49,920 nucleotides of DNA from CAYILR01 sp964364175 (lineage in GTDB: Bacteria; Bdellovibrionota; UBA1018), in NCBI GenBank assembly GCA_964364175.1, contig CAYILR010000032.1, positions 1-49,920 on the forward strand, in the 5' to 3' direction. The position numbers were made by a program, and so were the translations under genes. The notes under the pieces are model-generated. The model did no database searches. It saw nothing but the letters and a program-made list of their open reading frames with translations, and was not told the origin of the DNA. Numbering within the stretch: the first letter of the stretch is position 1; the number at the start of each line of letters is the position of its first letter. Of this stretch, positions 15,371 through 22,034 are shown in pieces.

Positions 15371-16260
15371 CTCTGGGATTTTTTAAATTATTGGGGTGGA
15401 GTTACTACCTGTCTCCTTCTCCCGTTAGAAGACTCTGGGTCAACTCAATCGCATTTTTTCTAAGCAAAATTCAATTCAGACGAAAAATCATTGATCAGAA
15501 TCTCGCTATTGCGTTTCCTTTGCAGAAAAACAAGTTGGTTTTCCCGGCCTACCAGCAAATGGCACATCTCGTGGTGGAGATTTTGATGCTCTTTGGTCCG
15601 TTGTCGCGATTTATCCGAAAGGAATCCCGGATATCTGGAGTGGAGCATTGGAAAAAAGCCATGGACGACGGAAAAGCCGCGATTTTCCTGGCGAGCCATG
15701 TGGGGAACTGGGAAGTCATGGCGGGGACAGGGGCGTTGCAAGCCGGAATCGATGTGATCATTGTGACCAAACTGCTCAAGCCCGCCTGGCTGCATCAGGC
15801 GATCGAAAAAGGCCGGTTGAAATGCGGGTATCGCGGGACTTATGAGCCTCGCACGATGAAGGATATTCTGAGTCAGCTGAAACGCAAACAAACCGTGGGT
15901 TTTGTCTTGGACCAGTACGCAGGGCCTCCCGTGGGAATTCGCGTGCCATTTTTTGGAGTCCCAGTGGGGACCCACACCGTCGTGGCGATGATGGCCAAGC
16001 GCAGCGGAGCCGTAGTTTTGCCCGTGGTGAACTACCGAGATGTTGACGGAAACTACCATGTCGAAATCCAAGCGCCCCTAGAATGGATCCCTGATTCCGA
16101 CCCAGAAAAAGAGATAGCGCTCAATACTGCCCATTACACTCGCATCATAGAAAACCACGTCCGCCAGCATCCGGAACAGTGGCTGTGGACGCACAGGCGT
16201 TACAAAGGGGATCTCGGTCCTCTGCGCCCGGATGAGTGGTCGGAGGGGCGGGGGCGGTAG
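15343..16260 (+). CDS. lpxL: lipid A late acyltransferase (LpxL/HtrB family)
   Basis: Adds a secondary acyl chain to Kdo-lipid IVA or a similar precursor at the inner membrane. The 305 residues carry the HX4E active site HVGNWE (His119, Glu124), an N-terminal hydrophobic segment (8-24), and later LDQYAGP and VPFFGVPVGTHTVVA motifs shared by the family. I chose the ATG at 15343, preceded by GAGAGG with 9 nt spacing, over the ATG at 15265, which would overlap lpxK by more than 100 nt. With the chosen start the overlap is 28 nt. It ends the envelope operon, and the next genes lie on the other strand. Which position it acylates (LpxL or LpxM role) cannot be told from sequence. Confidence 0.88.
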   Translation: MAENVVGRLALGFFKLLGWSYYLSPSPVRRLWVNSIAFFLSKIQFRRKIIDQNLAIAFPLQKNKLVFPAYQQMAHLVVEILMLFGPLSRFIRKESRISGVEHWKKAMDDGKAAIFLASHVGNWEVMAGTGALQAGIDVIIVTKLLKPAWLHQAIEKGRLKCGYRGTYEPRTMKDILSQLKRKQTVGFVLDQYAGPPVGIRVPFFGVPVGTHTVVAMMAKRSGAVVLPVVNYRDVDGNYHVEIQAPLEWIPDSDPEKEIALNTAHYTRIIENHVRQHPEQWLWTHRRYKGDLGPLRPDEWSEGRGR

Positions 16261-16274
16261 TAGGGCGGTTGTAA

Positions 16275-16547
16275 TTATCCACATCCTTTCAGAAACAGCT
16301 GCATTTTTTGAACGCCATATTCTTCAATCGCTCGAAAGTTATTGTGTCCTTTACATAAAACCGTGAGGTTTTCTGGTTCAGATGAACCGCCTTTGGCAAA
16401 CGGCTGCATGTGCTCGAGTTCAAGGCCTTTTCTTTGGTTGCATCGCCTTCCGTTGATGGGGCTGATGTAGGTACATTGATAGTTGGCCTTTTTTAAAAGA
16501 TCACGTTCGAGAACTACTGATATATAAGGACGCTTGGATTCAGTCAT
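16275..16547 (-). CDS. HNH endonuclease domain protein (C-terminal half of a split gene)
   Basis: The 90 residues contain an HNH nuclease fold: LELEHMQPFAKGG (His46 of the first motif), EPENLTVLC (Asn60) and GHN (His68), with Cys25, Cys36 and Cys65 as possible zinc ligands. In related proteins this domain follows, in the same chain, an N-terminal helical region like the one encoded just upstream. Here the two are separate frames joined by ATGA (the upstream stop is 16546-16544, this ATG is 16547-16545). Either the halves are made by coupled translation or a frameshift split the gene. Substrate is unknown; such proteins are frequent in accessory regions. Confidence 0.75.
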   Translation of the reverse strand: MTESKRPYISVVLERDLLKKANYQCTYISPINGRRCNQRKGLELEHMQPFAKGGSSEPENLTVLCKGHNNFRAIEEYGVQKMQLFLKGCG

Positions 16548-17122
16548 CTGAATGGGCTGAGGTTCTGATGTTGACTCAGATGTCGCGAAGCCTCCACCGG
16601 ATACAACTCCTTAAACCGTTCGATCAGTTCCATACATTCTTCGTCGGCAACGAATTGAATGAGAGTTTTGTCAGGTGAGATGACTTTAGTTTGATCGCGT
16701 TCAGGTGGAGGAGGAAAGGCGGCTGGATTGACCTGCGTCAGATGTTTTTGGGATTGGACTACACTTTTGCCTTTCAACTCATTCCAAAGCTTCTTCTTCT
16801 CTTCGTTTCTGAAGAATTTTTGAAGCAGTGCCGCTTGATGGATGTTGGCATCATTTTGAGCAATTTCCTTTTTCACCTCCGGAAGCGCTTGGGTCAGTCT
16901 CAACGCATCCACCCGAGTTTGTGCTGTTCCTGGGCTATAGCCTAGTTCATGAATACAAAACTGAGTCATCGACGAATATCCCAATTTGAAATGAATTCTG
17001 CGGGAATAAATCTCTTCGAGATGATCTAAAACCTGGTCTACGATTTTTTGTTCTTGAGTGACGAGTTTTCTGGTTTCGGAAACTAGGATGGAGTCGGAGA
17101 GAGAGCGGAGTTGAGTTTTCAT
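16544..17122 (-). CDS. N-terminal half of an HNH-associated protein
   Basis: A 192-residue, mostly helical protein. The segment YSSMTQFCIHELGYSPGTA followed by RVDALRLTQALPEV resembles the region that precedes the HNH domain in many bacterial HNH endonucleases; HQAALLQKFFRNEEKKK follows. A Pro-rich linker (PAAFPPPPERD) lies near residue 140. AAAGGA about 9 nt before the ATG is a good ribosome site. The gene ends by overlapping the separate HNH frame by 4 nt. Function on its own is unknown; DNA binding or dimerisation for the nuclease is an inference from homologous domain order. Confidence 0.7.
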   Translation of the reverse strand: MKTQLRSLSDSILVSETRKLVTQEQKIVDQVLDHLEEIYSRRIHFKLGYSSMTQFCIHELGYSPGTAQTRVDALRLTQALPEVKKEIAQNDANIHQAALLQKFFRNEEKKKLWNELKGKSVVQSQKHLTQVNPAAFPPPPERDQTKVISPDKTLIQFVADEECMELIERFKELYPVEASRHLSQHQNLSPFR

Positions 17123-17518
17123 TAAGCGTTTTCCTTTCGAGACGAAAACGTACCACGAGTTTTAAAATGGCTGTTTTTAACGAAATCAAAACTCGAAACT
17201 GCAATCAGAAAAATCATCTACGACGTCCCAAAATCCCCTCAGCAAGACGATCTCTGATTTTGGATTGAATCCCTATTTTGTCATTTCAAAAAAAGCGTCT
17301 GGATTCGAATAAAAGAATGGAAAATTCGTCAATAGCTATAAATATTACATAAAAAATATTTTTAGAATTCATTTTGTTTGTAAAATCCATTCAGACGTCT
17401 GAGTTTGCCTATACATGCGATAGAGCGCCGCTGAGCCTAGCTAACCCTACATCTAGCAGATTAATCGGTACGCATTCCGCCAGCCAATAATTAATGAAAA
17501 GACTGGCCAGCTCGATAA
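17123..17518. other. 396-nt intergenic stretch in the accessory patch
   Basis: AT-rich sequence between the HNH pair and tumA, both on the minus strand. It contains the left 50-bp direct repeat (17360-17409). I see no supported gene, tRNA or strong terminator in it. Confidence 0.6.
17360..17409 (+). repeat. left 50-bp direct repeat flanking the TumE/TumA module
   Basis: Matches 18254-18303 at 46 of 50 positions (starts TTTTAGAATTCATTTTGTTT, ends TTTGCC) in the same orientation. The copies bracket the toxin-antitoxin pair, as expected if the module was inserted or duplicated by recombination at this sequence. Confidence 0.85.
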
Positions 17519-17887
17519 TTATGCTGCCCAGTCCAAATCAATACCTGAGAACTTAGCAAGTGGGATCAGTCCATTTCGACTGTTTCCTGCTTCCTTCAAA
17601 TCCAGGAGGCCCACATCGGCAAGCAGTTTGACATCTGTATGGACATTTTTAAAATCTCGTCCCAGTAATTTTGCCAACGCATAAATAGACTGAGGACGCT
17701 CCTGGATGACTGCACGAAGAATTTCCATACGTCCTTTAGAAAATACCCGTGCTACTGCTTCCAAACTTGTAAAAATGATTTCGTCATCTTTTTGAATACC
17801 CTTTTTATTTCCTTCGAGAGCGTCTTTCCATTCACGTTTTGTATTTTCGATCGTTTTAACAATAATTTTCGCGTGTTTCTTTTTCAT
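17519..17887 (-). CDS. tumA: TumA-type antitoxin, winged-helix DNA-binding protein
   Basis: A 122-residue protein of the HVO_A0114-like winged-helix family paired with TumE toxins. The diagnostic run is FTSLEAVARVF, then RMEILRAVIQ, ERPQSIYALAKLLGRD and FKNVHTDVKLLADVGL, giving helices 1-3 of the wing. The start at 17887 makes ATGA with the toxin stop; the longer frame from 17920 would run into the toxin gene. Expected roles are neutralising TumE and repressing the operon, probably at the palindrome beside the tumE start. Family pairing is established knowledge; regulation is inference. Confidence 0.75.
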   Translation of the reverse strand: MKKKHAKIIVKTIENTKREWKDALEGNKKGIQKDDEIIFTSLEAVARVFSKGRMEILRAVIQERPQSIYALAKLLGRDFKNVHTDVKLLADVGLLDLKEAGNSRNGLIPLAKFSGIDLDWAA

Positions 17888-18204
17888 ACTAAAAATCCCT
17901 CCATACGAACTAAACTCCAAAAATCTTCGATGAGTTGGCTTACGTCTTTAAATTCATACGATTCTTCGCGGCCTCGCTTATGTAAATGGGGTCCCTTCGG
18001 CTTGTGATTATCAAATCCAATAATTACTTCTCCTGACTCTTTCCAAACTAAAAAGAGAGAGAATTTACGTCCCTCTGGATAATGTGACGTTGCTTGAACC
18101 TCCCAGATTTTCAATTCAGCGATGGCAACCTCTTCGCTGCTCCCGTGAATGACTTGAATCTTGGAATGATAAAGTAAAGCAGCTATTCGACGCGGAGACG
18201 TCAT
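17884..18204 (-). CDS. tumE: TumE-family toxin (DUF6516-like)
   Basis: A 106-residue protein with features of the TumE (DUF6516) toxin family: a central beta region (KFSLFLVWKESGEVIIGFDN), then GPHLHKRGREESYEFKD and a C-terminal helix DVSQLIEDFW. It is first in a two-gene operon with tumA, joined by ATGA, so toxin precedes antitoxin. Its ATG abuts a 26-bp palindrome (18204-18229) with no recognisable ribosome site, so repression could act directly on transcription start. The target is not evident from sequence. The pair sits between 50-bp direct repeats, consistent with mobility. Confidence 0.75.
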   Translation of the reverse strand: MTSPRRIAALLYHSKIQVIHGSSEEVAIAELKIWEVQATSHYPEGRKFSLFLVWKESGEVIIGFDNHKPKGPHLHKRGREESYEFKDVSQLIEDFWSLVRMEGFLV

Positions 18205-18229
18205 ATATATGGTAACTTTACCATATATA
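18204..18229. promoter_or_regulatory. perfect 12-bp-arm palindrome at the tumE start, probable operator
   Basis: TATATATGGTAA (18204-18215), spacer CT, TTACCATATATA (18218-18229). It overlaps the first base of the tumE start codon. A symmetric site here suits a dimeric winged-helix repressor such as TumA. Confidence 0.65.
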
Positions 18230-18253
18230 ATGATCTCGTCAACAGTAAAAAAA

Positions 18254-18303
18254 TTTTAGAATTCATTTTGTTTATAAAATCCATTCAGATGTCCGAATTT
18301 GCC
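18254..18303 (+). repeat. right 50-bp direct repeat flanking the TumE/TumA module
   Basis: Partner of 17360-17409, 894 bp away, 46 of 50 identical. Beyond the repeats the flanks do not align convincingly. Confidence 0.85.
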
Positions 18304-18408
18304 GCTACAAAATAGGACGCTGCGTCTAACTGTGCCTTTTAAGTAAAATTCATAGACTGCCAGGGTCAAAGTCTGGACGTGGACTTTCTACACAGCTTCT
18401 CCTACACT

Positions 18409-18516
18409 AGCGAAAGGGGAAGCCTTTCGCTCCGGCGGTGCGAAAGCACCGTCCCGAAGCGTGAAGCGTAGGGAATTCGAGGCAGGAGCCGAGAATCCGT
18501 CAGTGCGACAGCACTG
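18409..18516 (+). other. array of stem-loops upstream of the DUF3108 lipoprotein gene
   Basis: Three strong hairpins follow one another: AGCGAAAGG-GGAAG-CCTTTCGCT (18409-18431), CGGTGC-GAAA-GCACCG (18436-18451) and CAGTGC-GACA-GCACTG (18501-18516). The last two sit in similar flanks (TCCG before, T(C/T)CCG(A/T)AGC after), are 65 bp apart and differ by a compensatory base pair, so they look like tandem copies of one unit. The 18205-18553 interval holds only these, the operator and the right direct repeat. The role is unknown: an mRNA leader or a short RNA are possibilities. Confidence 0.55.
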
Positions 18517-18553
18517 TTCCGTAGCAGGATGCGGAGGAAAGATTAAGACGTGC

Positions 18554-19627
18554 ATGAAATACTCTTTTCGGGGTGTTGCCACGATTTGTGCTTTGTCAGT
18601 TTTTGTGGCCTGCGCGGGTGGTCAGCTCGCGAAAATTGAATCCAGTGATTTCGCAACCTTGCCCCCGGGCGATACGGGAGATTTAAAAGAAAAGTTTGAG
18701 ATCAAAGAAACACTCGATCTTCCTCCACCCCCTCCTCCAGCACCCAATCCCGCTCCGTTCCCGGAATCCGCGTCAGCGAAGAAGAAATCCAAGCGTAAAG
18801 AGAAGAAAACCGCGCAACCTCTCCCTCCAACGCCCCCACTGGCCAAAGACGAGGCGGGCCCACCGCCCTTGCCGCCCTTTGAATGGCCCAAACGCCGTCC
18901 AACAAAGGATCCCCTGTGGCTGGGTGAGCAGCTGGTTTATGACATCAGTTATTTTGGAGTCTCGGCCGGAGAGTTCACCATGGCAGTGGAAGGATACAAA
19001 ACCATTAATGGCCGCAAAGTTTACCACACCAAGGGAGTTGCGATCAGCTCGTCTGTTTTCAGCGTCTTCTACCGACTGAATGATATGGTGGAGTCATTTT
19101 TGGATTACGAAGGTTTGTTTTCGCATCGTTTTCACATTGTGCTCGATGAAACCAAGCAAACGCGTGATTCATTGGAACTGAACGATTCTGAAAAATCTCA
19201 GACTTATTATTGGAATCGCTGGAATCACAAGACGCGCGGATATTCTGAGGTCAAGGAGTTCAAACCCATCCCGAGGTTTCCTCAGGACAGCATGTCGGCG
19301 ATGTACTATCTTCGGATGATTCTGCCAATTTCCGATGGCCAGATGGTGACCTTCCCCGTGGTGTCAGAAGGCAAGTACTGGGATGCGGAAATCACGGCGC
19401 TGAGGCGTGAGGAATTCAATAGCCCTGCGCTTGGAAAAGTGAGAACCATTGTTTTGAAACCCGAAACGAAATACCAGGGCATTTTGCAAAAACGAGGGGA
19501 TAGTTTCCTGTGGTTTACCGAGGACGAGCACAAATACATGGTCAAGATGGAAGCCAAAGTGAAAATCGGCACGGTTCATGCGACGCTGAAACGAATTATT
19601 CCTGGAACCCCGCCGCCAGTTGAATGA
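18554..19627 (+). CDS. DUF3108-type outer-membrane or periplasmic lipoprotein
   Basis: The 357-residue protein begins with a lipoprotein signal ending in VACAGG, so Cys17 would be lipidated. A Pro-rich linker (about 55-115, many PPP and KKK runs) leads to a DUF3108-like beta-rich domain beginning LWLGEQLVYDISYFGVSAGEF, with RREEFNSPALGKVRTIVLKPE near the end. DUF3108 proteins are envelope proteins without a clear function. I chose the ATG at 18554; an upstream GTG at 18461 would translate the stem-loop array and place the signal peptide internally. GGAGG lies about 16 nt before the ATG, a long spacing. It is followed closely by the heptosyltransferase-like gene. Confidence 0.8.
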   Translation: MKYSFRGVATICALSVFVACAGGQLAKIESSDFATLPPGDTGDLKEKFEIKETLDLPPPPPPAPNPAPFPESASAKKKSKRKEKKTAQPLPPTPPLAKDEAGPPPLPPFEWPKRRPTKDPLWLGEQLVYDISYFGVSAGEFTMAVEGYKTINGRKVYHTKGVAISSSVFSVFYRLNDMVESFLDYEGLFSHRFHIVLDETKQTRDSLELNDSEKSQTYYWNRWNHKTRGYSEVKEFKPIPRFPQDSMSAMYYLRMILPISDGQMVTFPVVSEGKYWDAEITALRREEFNSPALGKVRTIVLKPETKYQGILQKRGDSFLWFTEDEHKYMVKMEAKVKIGTVHATLKRIIPGTPPPVE

Positions 19628-19634
19628 CAGCTGA

Positions 19635-20720
19635 ATGAAAACGTCTTCCTTCTCCATTCTTGTACGCTCACCCAATTGGATCGGGGATCAGATTCTTGCC
19701 TATCCTTTTTTCTACTACCTTAGAAAAAATTTCCCAAACGCGCGCATCACAGTCGCTTGTGTCTCGTGGGTAGCGGATATTCAGTTCAGAGATTTGGTGG
19801 ATGAAATCATTATTTTACCCAAGCCGGAGGGCCCCGGGTTGTGGCAAAAAATGCGAGCCGTTTTCAATGCTGGGAAGTCAGCATCCGCGCAAGGAAAATG
19901 GGATTTGGGAATTTCTCTGCCGAATTCTTTCTCCTCAGCAGTGTATCTCTACCTTGCCAAGTGCCGCAGACGTCGGGGGTATCGAACCGATGGTCGCACG
20001 CTTTTTTTGAATGAAGGACAGCCTTGGGAAAAAGCTCGATCCCTGCATCGATCTCAGGCGTATTTGGAGTTGCTCCCTGGCGAGATTCCTCGTGCTCATT
20101 TGCGTCATGCGACGGAGTTCTGGGGCGTGCCTGCGGAAGACAAGGAATCTCCTGATTTGCCAGGCGAAGAAAAATCATTCAACCAGAGCCGCTCTTGGCC
20201 AGCGAGGCAGCTAGTGATTCCCGTGACGGTAAAAAAATATTGGGTTCTCGCCCCTGGAGCCACAGCGGATAGTCGGCGATGGCCACTGGATCGCTTCGGG
20301 CAATTGGTGGAAACGATTCACCAGAAAACAGGCTGGCGGGGGATCGTGGTCGGGGGTCCCAAAGAAACTGAAATCGCGGAATGGCTTTGTTCACGGCATC
20401 CCAACGCTCTGGTGGATTATACCGCGCAGGGATCTGTTTCGGGTTTGGCAGAAATTTTCAGAAGGGCGCAGTTCACGGTTTGTAACGAATCAGGATTGGC
20501 GCACGTAGCATCACTTTGCGGATCTAAAGTACACATTGTTTGTGGAGCTGCCGATCCGCGGCGCACCCGGCCCATCGGACCCGGCCCAGTCTCGGTGACT
20601 TTCAATCCAGTGGAGTGTTGGCCTTGCGAAAAAAACATTTGCCTTCAGGCTCAAGGCAAGCAATTGCAATGTCTGTTAGGAATTACCTCAGAGAGAGTTT
20701 GGGAAGAAATACATCTATGA
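19635..20720 (+). CDS. glycosyltransferase family 9 (ADP-heptose:LPS heptosyltransferase-like)
   Basis: A 361-residue GT-B enzyme, probably transferring heptose or another sugar to the LPS core at the cytoplasmic face. Family marks are the N-terminal ILVRSPNWIGDQILAYPF, the nucleotide-sugar motif APGATADSRRWPLDRF, FTVCNESGLAHVA, and the cysteine-containing PVECWPCEKNICL near the end, which is seen in WaaF/WaaC relatives. It lies 7 nt after the lipoprotein gene and overlaps the next glycosyltransferase by ATGA. The donor and acceptor cannot be set from sequence. Confidence 0.88.
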   Translation: MKTSSFSILVRSPNWIGDQILAYPFFYYLRKNFPNARITVACVSWVADIQFRDLVDEIIILPKPEGPGLWQKMRAVFNAGKSASAQGKWDLGISLPNSFSSAVYLYLAKCRRRRGYRTDGRTLFLNEGQPWEKARSLHRSQAYLELLPGEIPRAHLRHATEFWGVPAEDKESPDLPGEEKSFNQSRSWPARQLVIPVTVKKYWVLAPGATADSRRWPLDRFGQLVETIHQKTGWRGIVVGGPKETEIAEWLCSRHPNALVDYTAQGSVSGLAEIFRRAQFTVCNESGLAHVASLCGSKVHIVCGAADPRRTRPIGPGPVSVTFNPVECWPCEKNICLQAQGKQLQCLLGITSERVWEEIHL

Positions 20721-21910
20721 TGGACGAGATCACGCTGAAAGGGATTTTGAAGAGCGACATGCAGGAGCTGGTGGTCTGCCTTTCGCATGCTTGGGGGGGG
20801 CTTGAGCAAGTTGCCGCTACGGATGCCGCAGATCTTGCGGGGCTTGGGATGAATGTACGAGTTCTTTGCTTAGAGGGCAGCCCGATTCACGAAAATCTCG
20901 CAAAACAAAAAGGGGTGACGTTGATTCCGTTGGATTTTCGTCCGAGGGATTATTTTGATTTCAAGATGCGAGCCGAGCTCAAACGACTGATTATCGAAGG
21001 TGTGAATGTGATTCATCTTCATCAGCCCTCGCTCTTGGGGTCCGTCAGCCCGTGGCTTTGGGCTCATCGACAGGTTGCGCTTTTTGCCTCTCGCCACATT
21101 ATGAGCAATCACGACAAGAGAGATTTTTTTCATCGGGCGATTTACCGGCGCCTGGATGCGCTTGTGGTGATGAGTCAGACACTCAAGAGAAATGTGGTGC
21201 AAACACATCCCGTCAAGGAACGGCAGGTCCGTGTCGTGAATTTGGGAATTGATTTCGAGCGATTTGATCCCGAGCGAGTCGATCCCGCAAAGCAGCGTGC
21301 GCAGTGGGGCGCAGATGTGGATACTGTGGTTGTGGGGCTTGTGGGCCGAATTGATCCTGCAAAAGGGCAGGACACTTTCATCAAGGCGGCAGCTGGGGTT
21401 CTGAAATTCGGAGAGGAAGCTCAACAAAAAAAGTTGAAATTTGTGGTCGTGGGTGAGGAAACTTTGGGACGGACCTCGAATTATCTGCAAGAACTGCAAG
21501 AGATGCTGGTTCAGTTTCGGCTGGAAAAATACTTTGTTTTTGCCGGCTATCAAGAAAACATCCCCGAGGTCATGCGCTCTTTTGATATTTTGGTGATGCC
21601 TTCACGGCAGGAAGCCTTTGGGCTGGTTGCAATTGAGGCCCTGGCCATGGGGTGTCCCATTGTGATTTCTCGGGGCGGGAGTGCTGACGAGATTGTGGGT
21701 CAGCAGGAGTTTGGGCTGCTAGTGCGCCCGCAGGATGCCTTCGATTTGCAACAAAAGCTGCGGTATTTATTGGATAATCCGGAGGAACGCCAGAAAATGG
21801 GGCAGCGGGGGCGGGAACATGTTTTGAGACACTATGATCGCAAGACTCGGATCCGCCAGCACATGGAACTCTACGAGCGGGCGCTTCGCCGCAGGTCTCG
21901 AAAGCTTTGA
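20717..21910 (+). CDS. glycosyltransferase family 4 (group 1)
   Basis: The 397-residue protein is a retaining GT-B glycosyltransferase. The N-terminal part has HAWGGLEQVAATDAADLA, the acceptor-side glycine loop. The C-terminal donor domain has GLVGRIDPAKGQDTFI, and the E-X7-E motif region reads MPSRQEAFGLVAIEALAMG, followed by GGSADEI. The ATG at 20717 overlaps the upstream stop by ATGA; the longer frame from 20540 lies inside the heptosyltransferase gene. It probably extends LPS or another surface glycan together with its neighbour. The rpsA promoter begins over its stop codon. Confidence 0.88.
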   Translation: MMDEITLKGILKSDMQELVVCLSHAWGGLEQVAATDAADLAGLGMNVRVLCLEGSPIHENLAKQKGVTLIPLDFRPRDYFDFKMRAELKRLIIEGVNVIHLHQPSLLGSVSPWLWAHRQVALFASRHIMSNHDKRDFFHRAIYRRLDALVVMSQTLKRNVVQTHPVKERQVRVVNLGIDFERFDPERVDPAKQRAQWGADVDTVVVGLVGRIDPAKGQDTFIKAAAGVLKFGEEAQQKKLKFVVVGEETLGRTSNYLQELQEMLVQFRLEKYFVFAGYQENIPEVMRSFDILVMPSRQEAFGLVAIEALAMGCPIVISRGGSADEIVGQQEFGLLVRPQDAFDLQQKLRYLLDNPEERQKMGQRGREHVLRHYDRKTRIRQHMELYERALRRRSRKL

Positions 21911-21935
21911 CAAACCACTGAAATTCCTGTAAAAT
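21907..21935 (+). promoter_or_regulatory. strong sigma-70-like promoter for rpsA
   Basis: TTGACA (21907-21912), a 17-nt spacer and TAAAAT (21930-21935). The -35 box overlaps the stop codon of the preceding glycosyltransferase. It predicts a leader of about 90 nt. Confidence 0.6.
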
Positions 21936-22002
21936 TCGCACAGAGTCGCAATCGGGTTCTGCTTTGCGGAATTCGCGACCACGTTAGTAAAATCTGAAAG
22001 GC

Positions 22003-22020
22003 TAGAGTCCACTGACTCTA
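22003..22020 (+). promoter_or_regulatory. rpsA leader hairpin
   Basis: TAGAGTC-CACT-GACTCTA, ending 14 nt before the rpsA ATG. Only AT-rich sequence and no Shine-Dalgarno lies between. In E. coli the rpsA leader also lacks a strong Shine-Dalgarno and folds for autoregulation by S1, so this may be similar. Confidence 0.45.
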
Positions 22021-22034
22021 ATTAATTAATCAAT

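Noticed and set aside
18461..18553. Upstream GTG extension of the DUF3108 lipoprotein
   Set aside because: Would place the lipoprotein signal 31 residues inside and translate the stem-loop array.
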